This document shows, piece by piece, positions 36,519-46,507 of a DNA stretch of 64,000 bases. This DNA is from Thozetella sp. PMI_491 (lineage: Eukaryota; Ascomycota; Sordariomycetes; Chaetosphaeriales; Chaetosphaeriaceae). A model generated the notes under the pieces. That model worked only from the letters and a program-made list of their open reading frames with translations, did not search any database and had not been told where the DNA came from. Position 1 is the first letter of the stretch. Every line of letters starts with the position of its first letter. Location: NCBI GenBank assembly GCA_021432635.1, contig MU270020.1, positions 460,054 to 524,053 on the forward strand, given 5' to 3'. Both the position numbers and the translations under genes were made by a program.

Positions 36519-39500
36519 ATGATTTCGGTCGACCTTACCCAGGGTGCGTCCCTGACTAGATGGATAACTGTCCTTATTCTCTTGGCCAGTGTGATCGCCA
36601 GCTGTCTTTGGTTCTTTCCCGCGATCGCGCGCTCCAACCCTGTGTTATCATCTCCAGCGAGGCACACTTCAGATGCAACACGTCCCATGACAGAAGTCCG
36701 TCTTTCACAGGTCGACGACAAGACCGAGACCGAAACCGATATCGACATCATTGCAATCCACGGCCTCGACACAAAGTCTCCCGACACGTGGACATGGAAA
36801 GACCCAGGGGACCCGAAGAACAAAGCTAAATGGGTCAACTGGCTACAGCATCCAGACATGCTCCCAAAGGCGGCAGCACGGGCCCGGATCTTTACGTGTG
36901 ACTGGGCCGCCGACCTGCTTCAGCCGTCAGACTTGGTCCAGAAGAGAATAGAGGAGCATGCTCTGCTTCTGCTCAACGGTATTCAGCGTGACATAGCAAC
37001 GAACGGCACGAGACAAGAGGACCGCCCGGTTTTCTTTATCGCTTCCTGTCTCGGGGGCATCCTATTGATAAAGGCTCTCGTGCTTGCCAGCGATAAAAGC
37101 GAGTATTCTGACCTCATAAGAGCCACGCGTGGTATCGTCTTCCTTGCCACTCCCTTCAGGGGGACTTCCTTTCAAGACGTAGCTGCCTGGGCGAGGCCAG
37201 GTCTATCAGCCTGGGCTTGGACCCGACACCAAGAACCGAGCAAGCTCCTCGATAGCGTCGAGAGACCAACTTATGACCTGGATACACTGGTGCGTGAGTT
37301 TACGCAGCTGTGTAGGGACAAAGATTGCTACGTGTTTAACTTCTATGAACTTGGAAAGACGAGTTTGCCGAGTAAATTATTCCCTTGGCTACCAACCTGG
37401 TGCCGCCTAGAAAAGCCAGTAAGGATAATAATACCCCATCCTTCCTTATACTACTTCTGACGCTTGTCAGTTGGTCGATAGATCCTCAGCGACACTAGAC
37501 ATGGTCCCACAGCCACTACCCCTTAATCGACCCCACGTCCTGACAAACAAATTCTGCAGCCCCAAGTGTCCTGAGTATAATAAAGTTGCTGTAAAAATTG
37601 AGAAGATTCTTGGAAGGATCCGCGAGGGAACGCTCCTTATGCAAGCTGACGACTGGATACGCCGCGAATGTTATAATAAGGAGCGACTCATGATTGAACG
37701 ACTATCGAGCGCCCCGTTGCCGATGGAGCAGTGCTATATTAATCTCGCCCTAATAGCACACGCCAGGGAAAATATAGAACGTTCGGCGGAGGCATCAGAC
37801 GGAAATACAGTACCCCAGGCCTCCCCATTTTCACTCCAGGCTCGACTAAAGGTGGAGGAACCTGTCAAGATGCAGGTCGAGTTGCCAACAATCTTCGACT
37901 CACGTAAAGGGCGCGACGGTAACACTATACAACCAAGACGAATCTTAATACGAGGACGTGCTGGGGTGGGAAAGACGACCTTGTGCAAGAAAATTATCTA
38001 TGAGTTTACCCGTGGTACATGGAGCCAATGGAATGACTTATTCGACCGTATACTCTGGGTGCCTTTACGGAAGCTCAAAGGACGGCCAGCCTTAGGATAT
38101 AACTTCGAGGCTCTTTTCCATCATGAGTATTTCTCCAGACCAAAAGACAGAACAGATCTGGCCAAAGCACTGTCGGATGCCTTAGCGGAGAGCAGTAGGA
38201 CTCTTTTTCTCCTCGACGGCCTGGATGAGGTATCCCAGGACTTGAGCGGCGAATGCGATATGTCAAGCTTTCTCGAGGATCTGTTAAAACAGCCTAATGT
38301 CATCGTTACATCCCGTCCATACAGCAAGCCTCCAGATGACCTGCATCTCGAGCTGGAAACGATCGGATTCTACGCAGATCAAGTCAACGAGTATATTCGG
38401 AAAACCGTTAGAGATCCACAGAAAATTGATGAAATCCAGTCATTCCTCCAACAACACCAGCTCGTTCAAGATCTTGTTCGCATCCCTATACAGCTGGATG
38501 CACTCTGTTTTGCCTGGAACGAAGGTATTAATCACGGGACGAAACTTGATACCATAACTGCCGTCTACCAAGCTATCGAGCAAAGATTATGGAAGAAGGA
38601 TATTTTGCGACTGAAAAAAAGCACGGCGGGGAGCCAGTGACAAAAGCTCAGATCCAATCAACTAGCCGACTCAAAATTGAGAGTTTTGTCGAAGACGAAA
38701 TCTTATTCCTGGAGGGTCTTGCCTTCAATGGAATGCGCGACGATATAATCGAGTTTGATACAAACTATATTGACGACGCATTTGACCAACGAAGTGCCTT
38801 AGCCGATAAGACTATACCATGCCTCTCCTTTCTACAGACGTCAGACCCATCAACAGAATTCCGTAACCAAACCTGCCACTTTCTACATCTAACTTATCAG
38901 GAATACTTTGGGGCGCGCTACTGGGTACGGCAGTGGAAAGCAGAAAAGGATCCGAAGAGCGAGAGCACAAACAGTGCTGTCGGGTTTCTCCAGAAGCATA
39001 AATATACAGCACGCTTCGATATTTTCTGGCGGTTTGTTTCCGGCTTGCTTGATGCCGAGGGTCGAGCCGAGGAATTCTTCAAGACGATCGAAAGGGAACC
39101 ACGCGACCTACTAGGTCCTACACACCAACGCCTAATTATGCACTGCTTGAGCGAGGTGTCGACAAAAATATCGCAGCGAGCAAGTCTAGAGGAGAAACTG
39201 TCACAGTGGCTCCTTTTTGAATGCTACTTCAGGCGGAGCGCGCATCTAGCAGGAGAAGCAGAATTTCCAGAGCAGGCTCTACTTAATGCCTTACAGGATT
39301 GTTCTGATAGTGATAAGACTATAATTCTTAACTCACTAGCAGAACGACCAAGTCTACCGTCTAGGATTATTAAACTATTAGCCTCTTCGCTAGAGAATCA
39401 GGATCGCGACGTCAGATGCGCCGCCACCTACACTTTAGGTTGCCAATCAAGGCTCCCCGAGGCAGTCCTCACGGCCGTGGCAGCCCGGCTAGAGGACCAG

Positions 39501-41085
39501 GATGACGACGTCAGACACGCTGCCGCCAACGCCTTAGGTCGTCAATCAAGCCTCCCCGAGGCAGTCCTCACAGCCGTGGCAGCCCGGCTAAAGGACCAGG
39601 ATAACTACGTCAGACGCTCTGCGANNNNNNNNNNNNNNNNNNNNNNNNNNNNNNNNNNNNNNNNNNNNNNNNNNNNNNNNNNNNNNNNNNNNNNNNNNNN
39701 NNNNNNNNNNNNNNNNNNNNNNNNNNNNNNNNNNNNNNNNNNNNNNNNNNNNNNNNNNNNNNNNNNNNNNNNNNNNNNNNNNNNNNNNNNNNNNNNNNNN
39801 NNNNNNNNNNNNNNNNNNNNNNNNNNNNNNNNNNNNNNNNNNNNNNNNNNNNNNNNNNNNNNNNNNNNNNNNNNNNNNNNNNNNNNNNNNNNNNNNNNNN
39901 NNNNNNNNNNNNNNNNNNNNNNNNNNNNNNNNNNNNNNNNNNNNNNNNNNNNNNNNNNNNNNNNNNNNNNNNNNNNNNNNNNNNNNNNNNNNNNNNNNNN
40001 NNNNNNNNNNNNNNNNNNNNNNNNNNNNNNNNNNNNNNNNNNNNNNNNNNNNNNNNNNNNNNNNNNNNNNNNNNNNNNNNNNNNNNNNNNNNNNNNNTAC
40101 GGCCGCCACCACCTTAGGTCATCAATCAAGCCTCCCCGAGGCGGTCCTCACAGCCGTGGCAGCCCGGCTAGAGAACAAGGATCTCAACGTCAGAGTCATG
40201 GCCGCCGAGGCCTTAGGTTGTCAATCGAGCCTCCCCGAGGCAGTCCTCACAGCTGTAGCAGCCCGGCTAGAGGACCAGAATGACTACGTCAGACGCGCTG
40301 CCGCCAACGCCTTAGGTCGTCAATCGAGCCTCCCCGAGGCGGTTCTCATAGCCGTGGCAGCCCAGCTAGAGGACCAGGATGACTACGTTAGACGTATGGC
40401 CGCCACCGCCTTAGGTCGTCAATCAAGCCTCCCCAAGGCAGTCCTCACAGCCGTAGCAGCCCGGCTAGAGCACCAAGATTACTATATTAGACGCATGGCT
40501 GCCACCGCCTTAGGTCGTCAATCAAGCCTCCCCGAGGCAGTCCTCACAGCCGTGGCAGCCCGGCTAGAGGACCAGGATCTACACGTCAGACACGCAGCCA
40601 CCTACGCGTTAGGTCGCCAATCAAGCCTCCCCGAGGCAGTCCTCACGGCCGTGGCAGCCCGGCTAGAGGACCAGAATCACAACGTCAGAAGCGCGGCCGC
40701 TGACACCTTAGGTCGTCAATCGAGCCTCCCCAAGGCAGTCCTCACAGCTGTAGCAGCCCGGCTAGAGGACCAGAATGACTACGTCAGACACGCGGCCGCC
40801 GACACCTTATTACTGCAAAAGCATGAAGCATTTTACTCCACCCTCCTCGGAAGTCCCTTGCTGACAGGGTCGCTGTATATAGTGTTGTTGCAGGGAAGCT
40901 TTGAGCAACAGTGGAGTTGGTACGTCGAGGATCATCAGATATCTTCAGTAAACATGCCAGATGGGACTAGAAGCGCTAAAATTGATGAACAAGAGTTCGT
41001 GAATGTAATCACGAAAGCACGACCGCGAGGCGTTCCATCAACGGAAATGATGGATGGCGATCGGATTGTAGCTTTGATCGCTTGA
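36519..41085 (+). CDS. NLR-type receptor: TM helix, SesB-like hydrolase, NACHT, HEAT repeats (interrupted by frameshift and assembly gap)
   Basis: Exon 36519-37418, a 52-base intron, then a frame from 37471. An N-terminal hydrophobic helix (residues 15-34) precedes a SesB-like domain with IAIHGLDTKSPDTW near 78-91 and elbow ASCLGG, so the usual nucleophile Ser is Cys (near 177). The join gives RSSATLDMV and then RPHVLTNKF, which fits the catalytic His. The NACHT domain has P-loop GRAGVGKTT near 461 and Walker B LFLLDGLDE. A one-base frame change falls at an A-run, 38614-38620; with one more A the frame runs on as LRLKKKHGGEPVTKAQ into the conserved VEDEILFLEGLAFNGM segment. From 39354 follow near-identical 33-residue HEAT units, cut by Ns at 39625-40097. 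A C-terminal cap (LLLQKHEAFYSTLL) ends at 41085. The receptor may be live, with a sequence error, or recently broken. Confidence 0.78.
39354..40818 (+). repeat. Tandem 99-base HEAT-coding repeats
   Basis: Units of exactly 99 bases (33 residues), with consensus LPEAVLTAVAARLEDQDDYV and then RRAAANALGRQSS. One divergent unit and two near-consensus units precede the N gap; about seven units follow it, starting near 40131, 40230, 40329, 40428, 40527, 40626 and 40725. Variation concentrates at a few positions (the residues around LEDQD..YVR and VR..AA). This is the pattern of repeats kept similar by recombination while surface residues vary. Confidence 0.92.
39625..40097. other. Assembly gap (473 Ns) inside the HEAT array
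   Basis: The Ns fall inside the repeats. The sequences on either side are out of step with a 473-base gap: to keep the 99-base period, the missing length should be 99k minus 8, for example 388 or 487. The N count is therefore an estimate and not the real length. Confidence 0.85.
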
Positions 41086-42940
41086 TATAGTCTTATAACT
41101 GCTCTCTTTTTTCTTTCATAGCGTGCCACATGAAGGATCCGGGAGGATGGGGGAATATATAGATCGCTGAGTTCCATATGAAGGCAGCATTCACATGTGA
41201 CGTAAACGAGTAGCCTTCCATAAGATCGGCGGTGGCGAGTGTGTATTTTACAACTATACTTCTGCGATTATATAACGCTAGCGACTAACAGCTGCGGGGA
41301 AGCTGATGTCAACCAGTCAACCAGCTGTGTTTCGTTAGCTTTCCCTTGCGAGGCTCAAGACTGCTTCGCCATAGGTGACCTAGGCGACCTAGGCGAGTAT
41401 TGCGATAAACCGTTGGGATAATTGCTCTATAGACACCATTCTAGCATTAAAGGAACGGCATATTTCCCTCGACTATCTTTCACATGTCTTAATAGCATGA
41501 ACCAGGTGAGGGAAGGTCAACAATATAATATTGGCCCTGTGAGGACGACGCTGTCCCTGATACCTCCCGGCAATACCTCTCGACCGAGCCCCTTCGCCGA
41601 ACCTCTCGATGATATCTCCCGATGATACTTCCTAATGAAGAAGGCTTGCCGCAGAGCTAAACGGCGTGTGTCCTGGCCGACGGCGACTACCTGCATCACC
41701 TCCTCGCCGTCATTCCTCGTTAGCAATGACTAAGGGCCTACGGCCGTCGACTAAACAATGCCGCAACTCGCGCTTCAACAGCAGCCGTGCATATAATGAT
41801 TGCCGTGGTACCGGGTCTAGGAGTAAATCTTGGCTCATGATTTACCGAAGAGCTGATCCGAGCTTATAGTTATCTGGCGGCCGTAAGGCCAGCTGTCGGC
41901 GCCACGCATATGACAGACCAAGGGTCATGAATGTGGGCAGCCATCAAGCCAGCCATCTGGCCATGCATCTGGCCAGCCAAAATACTGGCCATTTGCCATG
42001 GGCGCGGGCGGACATTAATGCCAGTCGGCATGCCAGCCACATGGCCGCGCATCTGGCAGGCCGGCATGCCTGCCGCCGCGCCGGTGGTGGTGCTTCCCAC
42101 GGGGAAGTTTCACCGCGCGCGAGAAGGGGGTTTAGAGAGCACGCGCCGGAACTGTGGATTCTAGTCGTGGACCGGAGCTCCTTTGAGGGAGCTCTTAGAG
42201 GCGCTCTTGAGCCTGAGTCCGGATATCGCAGGGGTAGAGTCGCTGCTCGTTCATAAAGTTCTGGCCTTAATTAGAGAGCATATAGTCGCGAGTCTAATAT
42301 CGGAAGCGAGATTTATATGCGTCTCCCATAGCAAATCCGCCTTTGTGATTCTTGTCGCGACCGTTGCTCCTCGGAACCCGGCTTATAAAAGCTCGCTCAT
42401 TAGCTCGGCTCCTTAGCCGAGCTCCGGGGCCGCGTTCCGAGACTTATCTCTCGACTCCCCTATAAGAGCTTGAGAGCTCGTTGGATATCCTGGCGCGAGA
42501 CCTACTGATGATCCACTTAAAGTTCAACAGGAGCTTGATAGATACCGCTTTGGACCGGTTTGCACTTTGGGTCTCCTTGTAATGGAGAACGTGAAAGTCG
42601 TCACTATCTTTGGTCGAGAATGCGCTGCCTGTCTGCATATCTAGAGAACCGACATCCCGCTTAGACGGCAGAGTGGAAATACCGCAACATATGATAGCTG
42701 GTAGCAATAGAAAGGCGATGTTCACTAGTGCCTTTATGGTGGCGGCGAGTAAGGCTCTTAATATGTAAAATCGTCGTTGGGAATGAGTCGTTATAGATAT
42801 GGCAAATTAAATATTTAGAACTAGGTATTAAAGTTATAGCTTCCTATAGACAATTATGGTGGAGTGCGTTTAAAATTGTGTCTGCTTAAAAATAGTGACT
42901 CTCTTAATAAGTAAGGGGTTAACCTCCGCCGGGTACATAA
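41086..42940. other. Gene-free region upstream of the tRNA pair
   Basis: About 1.85 kb without a supported gene. It includes the GGCC-rich repetitive patch at 41930-42085 and an inverted repeat AGCTCGGCT / AGCCGAGCT near 42400-42425. A minus-strand frame at 42444-42725 begins with a hydrophobic stretch resembling a signal peptide but has no ATG. Confidence 0.45.
41930..42085 (+). repeat. Low-complexity (CATCTGGCCAGC)n-like patch
   Basis: Words such as CATCTGGCCA, CCAGCCA, GGCATGCC and CTGGCAGGCC recur at short spacing. The result is many small palindromes and, in one frame, a His-Leu-Ala-rich string. It is simple-sequence expansion without an ORF start or family. Confidence 0.6.
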
Positions 42941-43064
42941 TCCTCGGTGGCGCAATTGGCTAGCGCGTCGTAAGTTACCTTTTACACCCAGTAGCAATAG
43001 CATCTAACCCGTCCCATAGTGACTGTTAATCAGGAGGTTGAAAGTTCGAGCCTTTCCCGAGGAG
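42941..43064 (+). tRNA. tRNA-Asn(GTT), copy 1, with a non-canonical GT-AG intron
   Basis: The exons 42941-42969 and 43020-43064 join to a 74-nt tRNA. The acceptor stem TCCTCGG/CCGAGGA is perfect, with discriminator G. D stem GCGC/GCGC, anticodon stem TCTGA/TCAGG (one U.G pair), loop CTGTTAA with anticodon GTT at 43025-43027, T stem GAAAG/CTTTC and loop TTCGAGC. The A box reads TGGCGCAATTGG and the B box GTTCGAGCC. A T6 run at 43075-43080 is a Pol III terminator. The gene is interrupted between positions 28 and 29, inside the anticodon stem, and not at 37/38. It charges Asn codons AAC and AAU if spliced correctly. Confidence 0.88.
42970..43019 (+). other. Putative spliceosomal-type intron in tRNA-Asn copy 1
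   Basis: 50 bases beginning GTAAGT, with CATCTAACCC about 12-20 bases before the end and final ATAG. Removing it restores a five-pair anticodon stem. It shares little with the intron of copy 2 beyond the donor. Confidence 0.7.
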
Positions 43065-43420
43065 TATTGTCTCCTTTTTTCTTTCTTTTTCTTCTTTCTT
43101 TTTCTTCTTTCTTTTTCTTCTTTCTTTTTCTTCTTTCTTTTTCTTCTTTCTTTTCTTTTTTTTCTTTTTCTTTCCTTTCTCCCTAGTTATCGATCCCCCG
43201 GTGGTCCACCAACCAACCAAATCAACGAATTCAAAAGTTAGTGGTGAAGAAATCTCCACAATATCGTGAAAATGATCCGTTTGTAGATCTGGTTGGTTCA
43301 CGTGACGAGGGGGGGGGGAGTTCGAGATAACTGGGGGGTCGACCCTCGAACTTGAGTCATTTTTAATTTCATTTTCCACTTTCGCTTTTATATATATATA
43401 TTTTACCCGTTCATGCACAG
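43065..43420. other. Spacer between the two tRNA genes
   Basis: Starts with the T-run terminator and a long CT-rich microsatellite (about 43074-43180). A non-coding stretch of mixed composition follows, with a G-run near 43310, an imperfect TCGAACTTGAG/TTCGAG pair, and a TATATATATA run before copy 2. Confidence 0.6.
43074..43180 (+). repeat. (TTTTCTTC)n-type pyrimidine microsatellite
   Basis: About 100 bases of pure C/T with repeating CTTTCTTTTTCTT. Read on the other strand it makes a spurious Lys-rich frame, which I do not call a gene. Confidence 0.9.
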
Positions 43421-43547
43421 TCCTCGGTGGCGCAATTGGCTAGCGCGTCGTAAGTCGCAACCTTGGCTTAGTAGTAGTTCGCACTTGCTGACCACTCCCC
43501 AGTGACTGTTAATCAGGAGGTTGAAAGTTCGAGCCTTTCCCGAGGAG
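43421..43547 (+). tRNA. tRNA-Asn(GTT), copy 2, with a non-canonical GT-AG intron
   Basis: The exons 43421-43449 and 43503-43547 join to the same 74-nt sequence as copy 1, base for base, with the same cloverleaf and anticodon GTT. A T7 run at 43550-43556 provides a Pol III terminator. The insert at positions 28/29 is in the same place as in copy 1 but differs in sequence and length. The two genes are tandem and direct, 356 bases apart. Confidence 0.88.
43450..43502 (+). other. Putative spliceosomal-type intron in tRNA-Asn copy 2
   Basis: 53 bases beginning GTAAGT, with TTGCTGACCAC near the 3' end and final CCCCAG. It matches the same donor, branch and acceptor layout as the protein-gene introns in this window. 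Confidence 0.7.
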
Positions 43548-44143
43548 ACTTTTTTTCTAATTTTTTTCATCTTTATTCTTATTTATTTTTAACTTATCTA
43601 TCGCTTTTCCTCTTTGGGATTTGTTCTTAATACTAATCAAATACAGAGACGTAGGGGTCAACACAGCTTAAGGTAGCACGCTTTTAAATAGCGTGGCTCG
43701 CACGAACCAGTTACTTTCGAAATCTTATACAATTCATCAGATCTGTCTATCTAACTAATACTTGCCTAAAAATTAAATGAAACAATTCTAGCTCTGTATA
43801 GCATCCAAGTTAAACTGATTAATTAATACACATAAATCCACATCCTTACATTACATTTTTTGAGTTAGAGTCGATTGAAATATTAAGTTTTAATTTTCAG
43901 AAGGTGAAGAGTTGAAGCAATAGTCAATATTGAGTTTGAGTTGTGCACCTCTTAACGTGTTGCATAATTTCTAGTCAGTGCACTTTCACGTGATACTGTA
44001 CCCAAAAATTTTTTGAAGTGCATCCATCCCCTTCTTTTCATTGATGAGACTTGAGAAGAAAAAAACATGCATTTTGCTGTGACAAGCGAGTCATCGATCA
44101 AATTCACTTCCTCTCTTTCCGGCCAACGAGCGGGTGATTTAGA
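43548..44143. other. AT-rich upstream region of the orphan gene
   Basis: Non-coding, AT-rich, with short A and T runs. It likely holds the promoter of the gene at 44144. No RNA gene is seen apart from the tRNA to its left. Confidence 0.45.
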
Positions 44144-46507
44144 ATGCCCTTCAAGGACCTAGCCACCCTATATGACGGTGCTGCCAGCCAGTGTCTTGAA
44201 GCATTGCAACTATGCCACGCCCGCAATGCTTCTCTAAGCGGTTTCGTCCCTGAGCCACAATGTGCACGCCCATCGTGTGCTAATTGCTCTGGCCCTCAGT
44301 GTGCAACCATTGGACCCCGGGTCGCAGGCCAATTTGCTGTAGAAGCGTCCAGTCAACTCTCCAAAAGGGAGTTTACTCAGCTACTCCAATTTCTGGCCAA
44401 TCCGACACCCGTTCACGACGAGGAAGAACTAGGAACCCTGCTGAAAAAGAGAATCGAGGAGTTTAAGCGCTCTGAGGTCCAAGTCTCACACCAAAGCTCC
44501 GAGAGGATCGCAAGCCCAGGGGGTCCAGTAGGATCTAATTTAGGCGTCATTTTGCATGTCCAGAGTGAAGATGACAATATTGGTTCATTCTGGGATCCAC
44601 AGAGCGCAAGCATCGGATTACTCAGAGAAAAGGGACTTTATTCAGACTCAGCCTTCGGCTACGATTGGCATTGGCGCGCAGAAGAGGCATTTGCCATAGG
44701 CCGTAAGCCTCGTTGTTTAACGAAAGCATGGACCAAACCACTCTCATCTCTCCACGATGCCTTGTCAGTCGATGTCCTAGACATTTTACCTCTACCATTT
44801 GTTGTGACCGGATCCAGCTGTACGCGTCAAAACTTGCGTAGGTGCCTTGATCATCTCCGGCCTTTAAACATTACCCTAGACGCCACCGAAAACCCACCGA
44901 TCACATTACAATTTGATCTCGACTTTAGGCATGGAGCTTTACGACGCATTTTCATTCACGTTTACCATCCATCGTCCGGCTTCTTTACAAGGAAATGCAA
45001 TAGGTTAAGCATGGGTACACAAATCGACGCTGGCATGAATTTTGCGCTGTGGCTGGCTGGCAAGCCATACGATGCGAATACTTTTCGTCGTGGATATTTT
45101 TTGGCACCTCCTTGCTCTAAGAAAGCAGCTCCGATTGGGAAAATGTGGGCTTATCTCAAACTAGAGATCGAGCTCGGAAGGAACCTACAGCTCCAAGAAT
45201 ATTTGCCGACCTTCGTTGCCTGGGCGGGCAGATTTCTACGCCGAGATCCAGCCTTGGTCATCTCTATGGGAGATTCACTTGTCAACTCAGTTGCCACGAT
45301 GTTTCGCGCGCGGATGCGACTTGGCGCTCTACAGAGAAAGCCAAAGAGAAAATTGATGGTAGATGAGACTCAACAAAACAAGTCAGATGTTCAAAAAATG
45401 CGCCAGAAAAATGTGCCAAAGGATGGAGTGTCCGCTGAGCCCCGGAAAGAGAAGAATTTACCTCACGGCCCAAAAGCCTATGAGTTCGGAGGTGATCCGA
45501 TCAACCAGGAGTCTATCCCTCAAGCCCTGGGAGGAAAGACAGTTGGATTTCAATATCGTCCATTCGTGGATGAGATTGATATCACCGCACCAGTCGAACA
45601 AATTCTAGAGACGGATTATCTTAGCCAAGAAACCCAGAAAGGTTATTATCCCGTTCCGGGGCCACGACTAGGGGCAATCGACGCATACCACAGCCTTAAG
45701 GATATGGATATATTCCATGGCCAGCAGGTCACCGTGCTTGGTTCGGGATCTGTTAAACTTCACCAAGCAGAGCCCAGCGCACCGTTGTATTTTCGACTCG
45801 GCCACATTGAGGCTAAGAGGATTCTGGATTTGGCCAAGCCGCCAAAGATTTATTTCTCTGTTATCGAGATTCAGCTGCGTGTTAACGATTTAGTTGTTTA
45901 CAGAAAGCCCGTAGAGCGTCTCTTAACATCTGTTCAAGGGGCAGAGTGGCTTATCCAAATACTGCATGAGCTTAAAGTTATTAGAGAAACTACTACTTCA
46001 GAGGATACTAAAACTACACAGTTTTCAGAATCCAACTTAAGAGTTGTTCCGCATAGAACCCTGCTCGGCTGCAACTGGAAGAATGGAGAACTTCAAAGGA
46101 AGCTTTGCAGTGGGTCCATTTTTATGTGCAGTTTGGCTCGTGGGCGGGCCAGAGTTTATTTCCGAGGAGTCCAGCTCTGGGTTCCCAAACACGCGGATCT
46201 GAACTCTGTCTTTGTTCAGTGGTTCCTGGCTCCGCCCGACCAAAAACACGATTTTGAGTGCGGCGTTTCTGAAGAACAGGACGATCCGGCACATCGTCTC
46301 GGGATTAAGCTGAAGTTTACGTCAATGAAATCGGGACTAGAAGAGGAGGAGTGGGTTAAATTGACAGGAGAGTGTAATGTTAAGAAGCTTAACTCACTAG
46401 TAGACTTCCTTGAAGGACATGATGAAGTATGGACAGAAAGCCAATCGCGGCGGTTTCTTGATCGAAATATTGGCCGAGGTAGGCCAAAGATATCATACAC
46501 AAGCTAA
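44144..46507 (+). CDS. Large intronless protein of unknown function
   Basis: An uninterrupted frame of 787 residues from ATG 44144. I do not recognise the family. The N-terminus has a Cys-rich stretch (PSCANCSGPQCATIG) and then a long region with mixed alpha/beta character; no NTPase, protease, nuclease or transmembrane signature is visible. A charged central linker (KRKLMVDETQQNKSDVQKMR) separates two halves. The second half has strongly basic and aromatic stretches (YFRGVQLWVPKH). It is intronless while nearly all its neighbours except the HET gene and the dehydrogenase are spliced. It lies downstream of the tRNA pair in a gene-poor stretch, which is compatible with recent insertion or a lineage-specific gene. 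No mobile-element domain is seen. Confidence 0.75.
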   Translation: MPFKDLATLYDGAASQCLEALQLCHARNASLSGFVPEPQCARPSCANCSGPQCATIGPRVAGQFAVEASSQLSKREFTQLLQFLANPTPVHDEEELGTLLKKRIEEFKRSEVQVSHQSSERIASPGGPVGSNLGVILHVQSEDDNIGSFWDPQSASIGLLREKGLYSDSAFGYDWHWRAEEAFAIGRKPRCLTKAWTKPLSSLHDALSVDVLDILPLPFVVTGSSCTRQNLRRCLDHLRPLNITLDATENPPITLQFDLDFRHGALRRIFIHVYHPSSGFFTRKCNRLSMGTQIDAGMNFALWLAGKPYDANTFRRGYFLAPPCSKKAAPIGKMWAYLKLEIELGRNLQLQEYLPTFVAWAGRFLRRDPALVISMGDSLVNSVATMFRARMRLGALQRKPKRKLMVDETQQNKSDVQKMRQKNVPKDGVSAEPRKEKNLPHGPKAYEFGGDPINQESIPQALGGKTVGFQYRPFVDEIDITAPVEQILETDYLSQETQKGYYPVPGPRLGAIDAYHSLKDMDIFHGQQVTVLGSGSVKLHQAEPSAPLYFRLGHIEAKRILDLAKPPKIYFSVIEIQLRVNDLVVYRKPVERLLTSVQGAEWLIQILHELKVIRETTTSEDTKTTQFSESNLRVVPHRTLLGCNWKNGELQRKLCSGSIFMCSLARGRARVYFRGVQLWVPKHADLNSVFVQWFLAPPDQKHDFECGVSEEQDDPAHRLGIKLKFTSMKSGLEEEEWVKLTGECNVKKLNSLVDFLEGHDEVWTESQSRRFLDRNIGRGRPKISYTS

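Noticed and set aside
42444-42725. Possible small secreted protein on the minus strand
   Set aside because: It opens with a hydrophobic stretch but has no ATG, only a GTG, and no intron that would supply one.
42970-43019. Canonical 37/38 tRNA intron as an explanation
   Set aside because: The anticodon loop CTGTTAA is intact downstream of the insert. Placing the anticodon upstream gives no pairing 3' stem.
43026-43418. Minus-strand Lys-rich frame
   Set aside because: It is the complement of the pyrimidine microsatellite between the tRNA genes and overlaps the tRNA; no protein family.
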